Positions 25,539 through 34,550 of a stretch of 64,000 nucleotides of DNA are shown here, piece by piece. The stretch comes from Thermoguttaceae bacterium. GTDB lineage: Bacteria; Planctomycetota; Planctomycetia; Pirellulales; Thermoguttaceae. The notes beneath the pieces are model-generated. The model searched no databases. It was not told where the DNA came from and was given only the letters and a program-made list of their open reading frames with translations. The translations under genes and the position numbers were made by a program. Location: the NCBI GenBank assembly GCA_017407125.1, contig JAFQXE010000003.1, forward strand, positions 1-64,000, given 5' to 3'. The stretch's first letter is position 1, and each line of letters opens with the position of its first letter.

Positions 25539-26505
25539 AGTACTCAATCAAAGTATCCGTGTTGATCATCTCCGCAACGCCCTCGTAATTGAGGAAAATG
25601 CGATGTCGGAACGCCGGCAGGATAGCGGCTTTGACGTCGGCTTTTGTGCAGTCGACGCGCCCTTCGACCAGAGCGTTGAACTTCGCTCCCATAACGGCGG
25701 CTTGAACGCCTCGGGGGCCGACGCCGTAACGGACGTACTGTTTGATCTGTTTGGAGTTGGACGACTGCGGGTTGGTCGCAACCGCCGCTTTGACAATGCT
25801 GGCAACCAGGTCGCTGGAAATTGTAACGGCGCGAACCATTTCCTTGAGCTTCGACAGACGGCTGGCGTCGCAGACCTTGGCGGGCTTGAGCTTTTCGGTA
25901 CTGGTCGCGTTCATAGCGATTTTCAGCATGCCCTCTTCGTTGGGCAGGTTCATCTTGATTTTATAAAAGAATCTGTCAACCTGAGATTCCGGCAGCGGGA
26001 ACGTCCCTTCCATTTCCAGCGGGTTTTGCGTCGCCATGACCATGAACGGGGACTCCATTTTGAACGATTCCGTTGAGACGGTTACCTGTCCGGACTCCAT
26101 CGCTTCCAGAAGCGCAGACTGCGTCTTGGGCATGGCGCGGTTGATCTGGTCAGCGAGAATGAAATTCCCGAAAATCGGACCGCGCTGGAACTCAAAGGTT
26201 CGCCGCCCCTGTTCTTCCATAATAACATACGACCCGATAATATCCGCCGGCATGAGGTCGGGCGTAAACGGGATTCGGCTGGCGTGAGCGTCGAAGACGT
26301 CTCCCAGACAACGAGCCAGCCAGGTCTTTCCGACGCCCGGCGCGCCTTCGAGCAAAATGTGTCCGCCGCAGAAAAGAGCGGTTAAGGCGCAGCGAATCGC
26401 CTCCGGCTGACCCAATACATATTTGGAAAGCTCGGTTTCAATCTTCGTAAAATCAGCTTGAAAATTTTGAACCAATGACGGTAAATCGTGTACGGATACT
26501 GGCAT
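25537..26505 (-). CDS. MoxR family AAA+ ATPase
   Basis: The 322-aa ATPase has Walker A GAPGVGKT (54-61), Walker B/DEAD-like FILADQINRA (about 114-123), the sensor segment VMATQNPLEMEGTFPLPESQVDRF, and a C-terminal lid domain. MoxR ATPases act as chaperones that load metals or activate partner proteins, usually together with DUF58 and VWA proteins encoded beside them. Here no such gene is adjacent; a VWA protein lies at 43400 on the same strand. No Shine-Dalgarno is seen. The region before ATG is a CCCTANT heptamer array, and another array touches the stop codon. Confidence 0.94.
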   Translation of the reverse strand: MPVSVHDLPSLVQNFQADFTKIETELSKYVLGQPEAIRCALTALFCGGHILLEGAPGVGKTWLARCLGDVFDAHASRIPFTPDLMPADIIGSYVIMEEQGRRTFEFQRGPIFGNFILADQINRAMPKTQSALLEAMESGQVTVSTESFKMESPFMVMATQNPLEMEGTFPLPESQVDRFFYKIKMNLPNEEGMLKIAMNATSTEKLKPAKVCDASRLSKLKEMVRAVTISSDLVASIVKAAVATNPQSSNSKQIKQYVRYGVGPRGVQAAVMGAKFNALVEGRVDCTKADVKAAILPAFRHRIFLNYEGVAEMINTDTLIEY

Positions 26506-26517
26506 GGGAGTTTGAGT

Positions 26518-26548
26518 TAGGGAATAGGGAGTAGGGAGTAGGGAATAG
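26518..26548. repeat. Heptamer repeat, CCCTANT type, upstream of the MoxR gene
   Basis: Plus strand: AGGGAATAGGGAGTAGGG and AGTAGGGAATAG in 7-bp register, about 12 bp before the ATG, with the pyrimidine side on the coding strand. Confidence 0.85.
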
Positions 26549-26708
26549 ACAAAAAACGATTCCCTTTTTATACATCTCTAATAATTATACTTCCCTCCGG
26601 GAGAAATTTCAAGGGGATTCTCAATTTTTTTAAAAAATAATTTGTTTTTTTGTTATTCCAGGATTAAACGGCTTTGACAAATCTTAAATATAGAATAAAA
26701 TATATAGA

Positions 26709-26845
26709 AAGTTGCGAGTTGCAAGTCAGCTTTTAGCTACTAGCTTCTAGCTCCTGGCTTTGTGATTTTTGATTCAAACTTTAACAATTAACGCCGAGAA
26801 GCGTCAATACCCAAGCTAATGGCTAGTAGCTAATAGCTAGCAGCT
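26709..26845 (+). repeat. 137-bp AGCTANN heptamer element, copy 2
   Basis: It is the same length and orientation as 21271-21407 and about 92% identical by eye. It lies in the 384-bp divergent region upstream of the methyltransferase/reductase gene; the rest of that region is A+T-rich DNA and CCCTANT heptamers. Confidence 0.9.
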
Positions 26846-26847
26846 AA

Positions 26848-26877
26848 CTATTCCCTATTCCCTACTCCCTATTCCCC
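26848..26877. repeat. Heptamer repeat, CCCTANT type, directly before the next start codon
   Basis: TATTCCC, TATTCCC, TACTCCC, TATTCCC in 7-bp register, then a C-run and ATTT before ATG 26890. Confidence 0.88.
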
Positions 26878-26889
26878 TCCCCCCCATTT

Positions 26890-28731
26890 ATGGCTCAGCA
26901 AAAGATTACTGACGTTATTAAAGATACGCTGATTATTTTCGACGGCGCGACCGGTACGGAACTGTACGCTCGCGGCATTTTTACCAATCGATGTTATGAG
27001 GAACTCAATCTGACGGATAAAAAGCTCGTCGCTCAGATTGAAAACGAGTATCTCGACGCCGGCGCGGAGGTTATTACAACCAATACATTTGGGGCGAATC
27101 CGCAGGCGCTGGAAAAGTTCGGCTTGCGCGATAAAACCGCCGTTATCAACAAAGCCGGCGTGGAAATCGCTCGCGAGGCGATTGCTCAGAGAAACGCATC
27201 CGCCTGGGTGGCTGGGGACGTCGGTCCGCTGTTGAGCTATGCAGACAATCCCGTCGAGATCATTCTGGAACAGGTTCGGCCGCTGATCGAGGCGGGCTGC
27301 GATTTCATCATTTTTGAAACCCTCCCGCATATTTCCGCTATTGAATATGCCGCTTTGGCAATGCAGAAGCTGGCGCAGGAAGGGAACGCGTTCCCGTACG
27401 TCATGTCGTTTGCTCCGGTGATAAACTGCGAGACGATTTCCGGAGAGACGGTCGAGTCCGTCGTCGCCTGTTTGGACGACGAAAACAAGTACCCGCATCA
27501 GCCTTTTGCCTGGGGCTTGAATTGCGGTCTGGGACCGGTTGGGATGCTGGAATCGGTCGAACGCGTTATTAACGTCGTCAAAAAGCCGCTCATCGTTCAG
27601 CCGAACGCGGGAATTCCCAAAAGCGTTGATAATCGTTATATCAACATGTCAACGCCGGAATACTTCACAACCTACGCACAGCGATACGTCAACCTCGGCG
27701 TGGCGGCGATCGGCGGCTGCTGCGGAATCGGTCCGGCGCACATTAAAAATGCGGCTGATGCTATCAAGCCGTTGGCAAGAGCGCAAAAGAACAAACACGT
27801 TTTCACTGTTGCCGAGACGGCTCAGCCGCAGGAAGAAGTCCCGCTGATTAACCGGTCGCGATTCGCTCATAAGCTCGCAACAGGACAGTGGGTTACGAGC
27901 GTCGAACTCGTTCCGCCGAGAGGTTACGATCTGTCCGGGACGATTCAAAAATGCCGGACGCTGTATCAGGCGGGCGTTGACTGCGTCAACATTCCAGACG
28001 GCCCCCGGGCGTCGAGCAAAATCTCTCCGCTGATTACTGCCGATCGAATTCAAAAAGAAGCCCGCATGGAAGCAATTTTGCACTGCTGCTGCCGTGACAA
28101 AAACCTCATCGGCATTCAGGCGGACTTGCTGGCGTGCGCCGCGTGCAATATTACAAACCTGCTTTTTATTACCGGCGACCCGCCCAAGCTGGGAGAATAT
28201 CCAGACGCCACCGGCGTTTTCGATACCGACTCCATCGGCGCGGTCGGAATCCAGAAACGACTCAATCAGGGCATCGACCTGGGCGGTCAGGCGATTACGC
28301 CGCCGACTCACGCTGCTATTGGCGTCGGTCTTGACCCGACGGCGTTAGATAAAAAGCGCGAAGTCGAACGTCTGTTCATGAAAGCCGAGGCGGGCGCGAA
28401 TTTCATTTTCACTCAGCCCGTTTTCGACCCCGAAGCCCTGCTGGCGATGCTGGAACAGATTAAATCGACCGGGCTGCCGGTCGTCGCCGGGATTTGGCCT
28501 TTGGCGAGTTTCCGCAACGCGTCCTTCCTCCAAAACGAGGTGCCAGGCGTCGAAATTCCTCAGTCCATTATGGACAGAATGGAAGCTCAGGAAACCCGCG
28601 AAGGTCAGCTGGCGGAAGGCGTCGCGATTGCGAAAGAATCCATTGAGATGATTCGTCCGTACGTTCAGGGAGTTCAGGTCAACGCCCCGTTCGGCAAGAT
28701 TGAAATCGCCCTCCAGGTTTTTGAAAACTGA
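26890..28731 (+). CDS. Bifunctional homocysteine S-methyltransferase / methylenetetrahydrofolate reductase
   Basis: The N-terminal ~300 residues are a homocysteine methyltransferase: start FDGATGTELYARG, Cys in GLNCGLG, and the zinc Cys pair in GGCCG near 275-279. The C-terminal ~300 residues are a MetF-type reductase: TSVELVPPRGYD, NIPDGPRASSKISPL, LLFITGDPPKLGEYP and FIFTQPVFD. The same two-domain order is known in Bacillus YitJ. It joins methyl-THF formation with methionine synthesis in the cytoplasm. Length is 613 aa. No Shine-Dalgarno is present; the 5' side is a CCCTANT heptamer array and a C-run ending 4 bp before ATG. Confidence 0.94.
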   Translation: MAQQKITDVIKDTLIIFDGATGTELYARGIFTNRCYEELNLTDKKLVAQIENEYLDAGAEVITTNTFGANPQALEKFGLRDKTAVINKAGVEIAREAIAQRNASAWVAGDVGPLLSYADNPVEIILEQVRPLIEAGCDFIIFETLPHISAIEYAALAMQKLAQEGNAFPYVMSFAPVINCETISGETVESVVACLDDENKYPHQPFAWGLNCGLGPVGMLESVERVINVVKKPLIVQPNAGIPKSVDNRYINMSTPEYFTTYAQRYVNLGVAAIGGCCGIGPAHIKNAADAIKPLARAQKNKHVFTVAETAQPQEEVPLINRSRFAHKLATGQWVTSVELVPPRGYDLSGTIQKCRTLYQAGVDCVNIPDGPRASSKISPLITADRIQKEARMEAILHCCCRDKNLIGIQADLLACAACNITNLLFITGDPPKLGEYPDATGVFDTDSIGAVGIQKRLNQGIDLGGQAITPPTHAAIGVGLDPTALDKKREVERLFMKAEAGANFIFTQPVFDPEALLAMLEQIKSTGLPVVAGIWPLASFRNASFLQNEVPGVEIPQSIMDRMEAQETREGQLAEGVAIAKESIEMIRPYVQGVQVNAPFGKIEIALQVFEN

Positions 28732-28895
28732 CATTTTCCCATATTTTTATAAAAATTTCCTGTCCGGGACTTGTAATTTGTCGCCAGATGAATTAATATT
28801 GGAGTTATGAGAAACAATTGGCGAAAGACATTTCGCGTTAATCGCCTATTGTTTATCTCCTGATTATTTTCAACTCCTTAACCCAAAGCGTTATT

Positions 28896-29996
28896 ATGAA
28901 ACAAACCGTTTTTTTCTTATCGTTTGCGTTGTTGTTTCTGCTTCTGCCCTTTGCTGTTGCAGCGGATAAAGGGATGAACTATGATATGGATCCCATCTAC
29001 CCCAGAAAACTGGATCCGTCCTATTACGATGGCAAAATCGTTCTGCTGTATTACTGGACCTTAGGCGAAGGAAACCGCCCAGAACCCCGTCGGGTTCAGG
29101 AGGTTACTTCGATGTTCCAGAATCTCAACAAACTGCAAATGCAGTTAGGCAAAACAGGCGCATTTACAGTTGCAGGCAGTTATGTTGGAACGGATAACGT
29201 CTCGGCGATGAATATGATCCGCCAAGGGCGTCCGATGTTTCCGGTGTACGTAAACCTGCTTTGTCAGGCTGAAATGCCCAAGGCAAATCAATGCTCTTTT
29301 GTCCTTTTGGACGCTGAAGGTCAGGTTATCGGGTCCGGTTCAATCAAGGAATGTTACCTTACGCTTCAAAGCTCTATCCCAGCGGCTATGATGTTAAAGC
29401 GCATGAAGAGCCTGCCAGTAAAACACCCATTGGAAGGAATGAACTTTGTTGGAAAAGAGATTGAATACTACAGTTTGTTTGAACCGGGTAAACCATGGAA
29501 GGGGCCATACGTAAAGATTGAAAAAAGCATCGAAAAGAATCCAGACGCCGCGGGTTCTCAGGAATCCGTGAAAATGGCAATTGACGAATACCTTTCCTCA
29601 AAGTTGCCTGAAATCCTCGAAAAAGCAAAAGCCGAACCCGCCGCTTATTATGACGTTCTCAACATGCTTAGCAGGTCGGTTAAAGGACTGCCGGGAGAGG
29701 ATTCGGTTGACGAGATTCTGAAACCGCTTCAGGCAGATAAAAATGTTGCGGAATTGGCTAAACAGATTGCGAACATCAAAAAGTTCAAGGCAACGTCCGA
29801 TACGCTTTCTCCCGATGCGCTTAAAAAACGCTGTGAACCGCTCATTGCCTCTTTGAAAAAACTCCTGAACAAGCCAGCTCTGTCAGACGGCGTCAAGGCG
29901 GAAGCTGAAAAATGGATGGCTCAGCTGGAAGCGCTTAGCAACGGGTCAGACGACGGCCCTGTTCCAGCAAACGAAGACGCTCCAGTAGAAGAATAA
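28896..29996 (+). CDS. Secreted hypothetical protein with thioredoxin-like start, 366 aa
   Basis: A signal peptide covers 1-22 (LLFLLLPFAVAA). Residues about 45-170 follow a thioredoxin-like layout (YYDGKIVLLYYWTLGEGNRPE, then SFVLLDAEGQVIGSG) but have no CxxC, so redox activity is unlikely. The C-terminal half (about 230-350) is helical and Lys-rich (LEKAKAEPAAYYDVLNMLSR), ending in a Pro/Glu/Asp tail. I do not recognise a family with certainty; planctomycetes have many secreted thioredoxin-fold proteins. No Shine-Dalgarno is seen. A terminator follows. Confidence 0.72.
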   Translation: MKQTVFFLSFALLFLLLPFAVAADKGMNYDMDPIYPRKLDPSYYDGKIVLLYYWTLGEGNRPEPRRVQEVTSMFQNLNKLQMQLGKTGAFTVAGSYVGTDNVSAMNMIRQGRPMFPVYVNLLCQAEMPKANQCSFVLLDAEGQVIGSGSIKECYLTLQSSIPAAMMLKRMKSLPVKHPLEGMNFVGKEIEYYSLFEPGKPWKGPYVKIEKSIEKNPDAAGSQESVKMAIDEYLSSKLPEILEKAKAEPAAYYDVLNMLSRSVKGLPGEDSVDEILKPLQADKNVAELAKQIANIKKFKATSDTLSPDALKKRCEPLIASLKKLLNKPALSDGVKAEAEKWMAQLEALSNGSDDGPVPANEDAPVEE

Positions 29997-30017
29997 CATC
30001 TTCTTTTTAGATCATTC

Positions 30018-30054
30018 AAACGCCCCTGAGTTTTCTCTGGGGCGTTTCTTTTTT
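30018..30054 (+). terminator. Terminator after the 366-aa gene
   Basis: AAACGCCCC (30018-30026) pairs with GGGGCGTTT (30039-30047), extended by GAG/CTC around a TTTT loop, followed by a T-tract. Confidence 0.88.
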
Positions 30055-30119
30055 AAAGTCGACAGACGTTCTGGCGTCTGACGTCTGTCGATTCTGTTCT
30101 GATTTTAATGCGCTGCGTT

Positions 30120-30872
30120 TCAAACGCCGGCGGTGGCGTAAAAGACTTCGCCGGTAATATTGGCAATGAATTCTTCAAAGATTCTCATGTCCAGAGCAGT
30201 GGCGGTTTTGCTGCATTCCGGATGGAACTGGGTTCCAACAGCGAACCAGTCGGGATCTCGCGATTCGATGACTTCAATTACGTCGTCGCCTGGGCACCAG
30301 CCAGTAGCCTCAAAGTTTTCAGCCACGTCGCAAATGCACTGATGATGTCGGCTGTTGACTCGAATGTCGCTGTCGCCGTAAATGGTTTCCATGAAAGTTC
30401 CCGGTTTGATAGTCAGAGCGTGACGATTGAGAAGGCCTCCTTTGCACATGTGCGGCATTGCTTTGGGAATGTCTTCAGAAATGTCGAAATAAAGGGAGCC
30501 GCCTTCGTAAACGTTAAGCAGCTGCATTCCAGCGCCGATAGCCAGCAAAGGCATTTTTCGACTGGAGATTTCTGCGATAAGCATCCGGTCAAACGACTCG
30601 CGTTTGATGTCCATGATGCGAACTGTCGGATGGCGTTCAAAGCCTTGGAGATACGGATCAAGATCTTCTCCCCCAACCATAACAAAAGCGTCAAGTGAAT
30701 TGAGAACCTGAGCAATGTCTTTTTCGTTGTCGAGAGGCGGAACTGCGACTGGGATAGCGCCGCAGCGAATAAGAGAATCATAGTATCCGGAACACAGAAA
30801 ACTGAATGCAGGGTTTTCGTTTCGAGAAGCTCGATAATCCATGTTCAGTCCTACCATCGGTTTTGCGCACAT
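30120..30872 (-). CDS. Peptidase C26 / gamma-glutamyl-GABA hydrolase-like protein lacking the catalytic Cys
   Basis: The 250-aa class I amidotransferase fold resembles PuuD (gamma-glutamyl-gamma-aminobutyrate hydrolase): VMVGGEDLDPYL, the nucleophile-elbow region, VNSRHHQ and FAVGTQFHPECS. The elbow normally reads GICRGMQ; here it reads AIGAGMQ (about 111-117), so the nucleophile Cys is replaced by Gly113. The His-Pro-Glu part is kept. Hydrolysis by the usual mechanism is therefore doubtful. The start is set at ATG 30872, where AAAGGA lies upstream; the frame extends to 30923 without a ribosome site. Polyamine or purine genes are not near. A 9-bp hairpin lies in the leader (about 30950-30980). 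Confidence 0.82.
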   Translation of the reverse strand: MCAKPMVGLNMDYRASRNENPAFSFLCSGYYDSLIRCGAIPVAVPPLDNEKDIAQVLNSLDAFVMVGGEDLDPYLQGFERHPTVRIMDIKRESFDRMLIAEISSRKMPLLAIGAGMQLLNVYEGGSLYFDISEDIPKAMPHMCKGGLLNRHALTIKPGTFMETIYGDSDIRVNSRHHQCICDVAENFEATGWCPGDDVIEVIESRDPDWFAVGTQFHPECSKTATALDMRIFEEFIANITGEVFYATAGV

Positions 30873-31192
30873 AGCAACGGAATTCCTTTCCAGCGATTTT
30901 TCGCTGACCCCGAAACAGGACATAAAACAAAACGCACTTTTATCCGACGATACGTCTGAAAAGCTCCTTCTCTTTCAGACGACCTGATTGTTTGATAAAA
31001 TGAAATTGAATTGTTCTATTGTCCTGTTTCTGCTCCTTGTAATGCGACGCGTTAACGTCTGGTTTTGCAAGCTGTAGGAATTGTATCGATTAAAATGCTT
31101 TTGTGAAGAGAAAATCTATATCTTGTAAAATAAAAACTAAAGATTCTATATAATGTATATTTTGATAATCTGAGAGTTGCGGGTTTCCGCAA

Positions 31193-31891
31193 TTATTTCG
31201 ATAGGAAAACAATATTCGACGGTTCGTTCCGGGTTCCTTTGATCAGCGGCATGTATGGACTGTCGGATTCAAAACGAATCGTCTGCGGCGCGTTGTCGAG
31301 CAGGTATTTGTACGTTTGCATTAACGATTCTTTTTTGCCGGTTTGAATTTCAACGCCGAAAGAAAAGAACGCATTGTAACGTGACAAAAACCATTGAGCG
31401 TTGAGTATGGAACCGCTGAACGAATGAAACGTGATTTCAGGAGCGAATTTCCCAAATTCGTTAAACAGCGCCGGCGCTTTATCCCAGGCGCGAACGCAAT
31501 GGATTGTAACGCTTCGATTCAGTTCTCTGGCGATTTCCATCTGTTCGAGAAACGTTTTTGTCTGGACGTCAAACGGAACGCGCGTGCGTCGAATCCAGTC
31601 AATTCCGATTTCCGCAACGACTGCGTCCGGATACTCATTGAGCTTTGTTACAAGCCGATCTTGCCAGCCGGGCAGGGCAGCGTCTGAAAACCACGGGTGA
31701 ATTCCAAATCCGGGTCGAATTGTTTCTCCACCGTACTGTTTATAGAGCTTTTCAATAAGCCCCCAGTCAGACTCCTTGCTGGCGTCGCAGCAGAACCGCG
31801 TTACGCCAACCGCCTTGGCTCGGGCGATAACCTCGTCCCGGTCCGCGTCAAAAATCGGTTCGTAAAGATGGCAGTGGAAGTCTGTCGTCAA
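31193..31891 (-). CDS. TatD family metal-dependent hydrolase, short C-terminus
   Basis: The protein has the TatD ligand set: HxH at residues 6-8 (DFHCHLYE), Glu in VVAEIGID, His in TIHCVRA, His in TFHSFSG and Asp in ESDSPYMP. TatD enzymes are Mg-dependent DNases or RNases. At 232 aa it lacks the last helix (about 20-30 residues, usually ending in NxxxlF); the sequence stops at PSNIVFLSK. The start codon is TTG (31891), with the HxH motif only five residues away, as usual. The tRNA-Leu gene lies 61 bp upstream on the same strand. Confidence 0.85.
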   Translation of the reverse strand: MTTDFHCHLYEPIFDADRDEVIARAKAVGVTRFCCDASKESDWGLIEKLYKQYGGETIRPGFGIHPWFSDAALPGWQDRLVTKLNEYPDAVVAEIGIDWIRRTRVPFDVQTKTFLEQMEIARELNRSVTIHCVRAWDKAPALFNEFGKFAPEITFHSFSGSILNAQWFLSRYNAFFSFGVEIQTGKKESLMQTYKYLLDNAPQTIRFESDSPYMPLIKGTRNEPSNIVFLSK

Positions 31892-31951
31892 GGGCGGAAC
31901 GCATGTTAAAAGGAGTCGAAAAACGCATAGGGAAAACTATGCGCTGCAAAA

Positions 31952-32031
<80 letters not shown>

Positions 32032-32061
32032 ATTGACGAAAAGTCGTCTAAAGCGGGAATA

Positions 32062-32625
32062 TCATTCCATAACGTCTTTTTCTCTCGCCTTGGCGAGTTC
32101 GTCCGCTTTTTCCTCGAACTTTTTCAGCGATTTCTGAATCGTTTCCTTTGCGGAATCGCGTTCGTCTTCGGAAATGAGCTTGTCCTTTTCTTTCTGATCG
32201 AGAGCCTTGTTGGCGTCGCGGCGAACGTTTCTCATGGCGACTTTGCACGATTCGCAGAATTCCTTGATTCGCGTGCACATCTTTTTACGAACTTCCGTTG
32301 ACAAAGCCGGAATGTTCAGTCGAATAACGCGGCCGTCGTTGTTGGGCGCGTATCCGAGGTTGGAGTTGATAATCGCCTTTTCAATATCTTTGAGCGTACC
32401 GACGTCAAAAGGACGAATCAAAATTTGAGTCGGTTCCGGAACTGAGACGGTTGCCAGCGACTTAAGCGTCATATCTGACCCGCCGTAGGAAGCGACATTA
32501 ACGTTTAACGAGTCAACCAGACCTGGATTGGCTCGACCGGTGCGAATGCCGTTCAGGTTTTCTTTAAGATGCGCGATTGAGCTTTCCATGCGTTCTTCGG
32601 CATCAAGAATAATTTCCTCTGACAT
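32062..32625 (-). CDS. frr: Ribosome recycling factor
   Basis: RRF splits the post-termination ribosome together with EF-G. The 187-aa protein has the family's N-terminal helix (MESSIAHLKENLNGIRTGRANPGLVDSL in parts), domain II (SVPEPTQILIRPFDVGTLKDIEKAI) and the C-terminal helix (RKKMCTRIKEFCE, VRRDANKALD). AAGGAAA lies 6 bp before ATG. It lies downstream of pyrH on the same strand, the usual order, but with 176 bp of repeat DNA between and without tsf and rpsB. Confidence 0.96.
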   Translation of the reverse strand: MSEEIILDAEERMESSIAHLKENLNGIRTGRANPGLVDSLNVNVASYGGSDMTLKSLATVSVPEPTQILIRPFDVGTLKDIEKAIINSNLGYAPNNDGRVIRLNIPALSTEVRKKMCTRIKEFCESCKVAMRNVRRDANKALDQKEKDKLISEDERDSAKETIQKSLKKFEEKADELAKAREKDVME

Positions 32626-32688
32626 GATGATTTCCTTATAAAAAAGTTACGAGTTGCGAATAATTAAAACAGACGCGACAGCGTTCTG

Positions 32689-32740
32689 CTAGAACTGCGT
32701 TAGCGGTTCAATATCAAAAGCCGTGGGTTTTAACCCACGG
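32689..32740 (+). repeat. Three-hairpin repeat, partial copy B4
   Basis: It contains only hairpins one and two: AGAACTGCGTTAGCGGTTC, where one C-G pair becomes T-G, and CCGTGGGTTTTAACCCACGG. It is joined directly to the TAAGTGG heptamer array. Confidence 0.85.
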
Positions 32741-32741
32741 A

Positions 32742-32803
32742 GTAAGTGGTAAGTGAGAGCGGCGCTTGCGCCCTAATCACTTACCACTCAAAACTTATCA
32801 CTA
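32742..32803. repeat. Heptamer element, TTACCAC type, around a GGCGCTTGCGCC core
   Basis: The left arm TAAGTGGTAAGTGA and the right arm CACTTACCACT...ACTTATCACTA are inverted around GCGGCGCTTGCGCCC. It begins at the pyrH stop codon (TAG). Confidence 0.85.
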
Positions 32804-33529
32804 TTTCGTGATCAGTGTTCCAACGTCTTCTCCCGCAACGGCGCGTTCAATGTTGCCGTCTACCTTGAAGTTGAAAACGCGAATCGGCATGGCGTATTCC
32901 ATGCACTTGCTGATGGCTTCCTGATCCATGACGCGAAGGTTTTGTTGACGAACTTCAGCATACGTGAGCCTGTCGTACAGCTTTGCGTTGGGATCTTTTT
33001 CCGGGTCAGCGGTAAAAACGCCGTCAACGCGAGTCGCCTTGAGCAGAATGTCGGCGTCGAGTTCCAGCGCTCTCTGAGCCGCGGCTGTGTCCGTCGTAAC
33101 GAACGGGCTGCCGGTTCCAGCAACGAGAATGATAATTCGACCCTTATCCAGGTGTCGCAAAGCGCGGCGGCGAATGTACGCTTCCGCGACGCCGTCCATT
33201 TTAATGGCGGTCATGACGCGGGTTTCCTGTCCCAGAGATTCCAGAGCGTCCTGAAGAGCCAAGCCGTTCATAACGGTGGCGATCATGCCCATATAATGGG
33301 CAGTCGACTCGTGAATGTGGGTTGCGCCAGAGGTGAACTGCGCTCCTCGCAAAATATTTCCGCCGCCGAGAACGATTGCCATCTGCGTTCCGCTTTTCGC
33401 GGCTGCCGCGGTCTGTTCAGCAATATGAACAACAGCGTCCATCTGAATTCCGCGCGCCTTGGCATTGCAGAATCCCTCGCCTGAGATTTTCAAAATAACC
33501 CGTTTCGGGCGAACTACCGGTTCGGACAT
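32801..33529 (-). CDS. pyrH: Uridylate kinase
   Basis: PyrH phosphorylates UMP to UDP and belongs to the amino-acid-kinase fold. Matches include [12 protein letters not shown] (9-20), [11 protein letters not shown], the [21 protein letters not shown] segment, [16 protein letters not shown] and the C-terminal [16 protein letters not shown]. Length is 242 aa. TTGGAG lies 8 bp before ATG, and a TATAAT (minus strand, 33584-33589) lies about 55 bp upstream. It is followed by frr. Its stop codon touches a heptamer array. Confidence 0.96.
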   Translation of the reverse strand: MSEPVVRPKRVILKISGEGFCNAKARGIQMDAVVHIAEQTAAAAKSGTQMAIVLGGGNILRGAQFTSGATHIHESTAHYMGMIATVMNGLALQDALESLGQETRVMTAIKMDGVAEAYIRRRALRHLDKGRIIILVAGTGSPFVTTDTAAAQRALELDADILLKATRVDGVFTADPEKDPNAKLYDRLTYAEVRQQNLRVMDQEAISKCMEYAMPIRVFNFKVDGNIERAVAGEDVGTLITK

Positions 33530-33604
33530 GATTTTGACTCCAAAAAACTATCGAAAACCTTGCAATATATTATATTATCCTCTATTATACTAATTTTAAG
33601 ATTT

Positions 33605-33827
33605 TTTACTAGAGGGGCTTTGAGTTGAGAGCGCCGTTTGCGCGGGGAATGCGGCGGCTTGACGCCGCCTTGTCCAATGACCCGCTGAAAGACTTCGCCG
33701 AAGTTTACGCTCTCTCAGGATTGCGAGCAAAGCTCGCTTTTTCCTGTTGCGGCTGACACAGCCGCGATCCAGCGGGGCGGAGCGATTCTTCTGCGAAAGA
33801 GATTTTTGGAGGCTTTCGCCGCAAGCG
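33605..33827. repeat. Hairpin mosaic between pyrH and the ABC ATPase gene
   Basis: It holds GGCGGC-TTGA-CGCCGCC-like (33649-33667), GCGAGC-AAA-GCTCGC (33723-33737), GCGGCTG-ACA-CAGCCGC (33742-33758 region), and the module CCAGCGGGGCGGAGCG...GCGAAAGAG.TTTTTGGAGGC that recurs at 52658-52705 and 55918-55965. It runs to the stop codon of the ABC ATPase gene. I see no gene. Confidence 0.7.
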
Positions 33828-34514
33828 TTACGCTCCCGTGTCTTCGACAACTTCGCCGTCTTTGAGACGGATAATTCGTTTGGTTTGATCTCCGACTTCC
33901 GGTTCGTGAGTAACGATGATAATCGTTTTGCCCTCGGCGTTAAGCTCTTTTAATAACGCCAGAATCTCATCCGTCGTTGCCGTATCGAGGTTTCCAGTCG
34001 GTTCGTCTGCCAAGAGAAAAGCGGGATCGTTAACCAGACTTCGGGCGATGCCAACGCGCTGCTGCTGACCGCCGGAAAGTTGGAACGAACGGTGTCCAAG
34101 GCGTTGTCCCAAACCGACTTTTACCGCCAGATCGAGGCATCGCTGTCTGGATGATGAATTTATCACGCCTTGATAGTACAGCGGGACTTCGATATTTTCC
34201 AGTACGGTCAGCTGAGGAATAAGATTGTACGACTGAAAAATAAACCCGATTTTTTTTGCGCGGATCTCTGAAAGCTGGTCGTCTGACAGCTGGCTGACGT
34301 CTTCCCCGTCCAGCTTGATAACGCCCGACGTTGGTCTGTCCAGACACCCCAACAGGTTCAAAAGCGTACTCTTTCCCGACCCGCTGGCGCCCATAATAGC
34401 GACGAATTCGCCTTTTTTGATTTTAAACGACACGCCGTTAAGAGCGCGGACGGTTTCGCCGCCCAGCTCGTAATGCTTGTGCAGATCGATGATTTCAGCG
34501 GAGTATTCGGACAT
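33828..34514 (-). CDS. ABC transporter ATP-binding protein, LolD/MacB type
   Basis: The 228-aa ATPase has Walker A GASGSGKST (about 42-50), the Q-loop (FIFQSYNLIPQLT), the signature LSGGQQQRVGIARSLVNDP and Walker B AFLLADEPTGNLD with the switch His in IVTHEP. The sequence places it with LolD/MacB-type exporters. It lies 118 bp downstream of the membrane fusion gene; a heptamer element separates them. No permease follows, and the MacB-like permease at 16498 is a candidate partner. Confidence 0.93.
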   Translation of the reverse strand: MSEYSAEIIDLHKHYELGGETVRALNGVSFKIKKGEFVAIMGASGSGKSTLLNLLGCLDRPTSGVIKLDGEDVSQLSDDQLSEIRAKKIGFIFQSYNLIPQLTVLENIEVPLYYQGVINSSSRQRCLDLAVKVGLGQRLGHRSFQLSGGQQQRVGIARSLVNDPAFLLADEPTGNLDTATTDEILALLKELNAEGKTIIIVTHEPEVGDQTKRIIRLKDGEVVEDTGA

Positions 34515-34550
34515 ATAAAAAGTTGTTTTTTGGTAGAAAAAATTGGTTAT

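Noticed and set aside
26600..26700. SAM-type riboswitch before the methionine-cycle gene
   Set aside because: I find no conserved stems or core bases of known SAM riboswitches in the upstream region, only A+T-rich DNA and heptamers.
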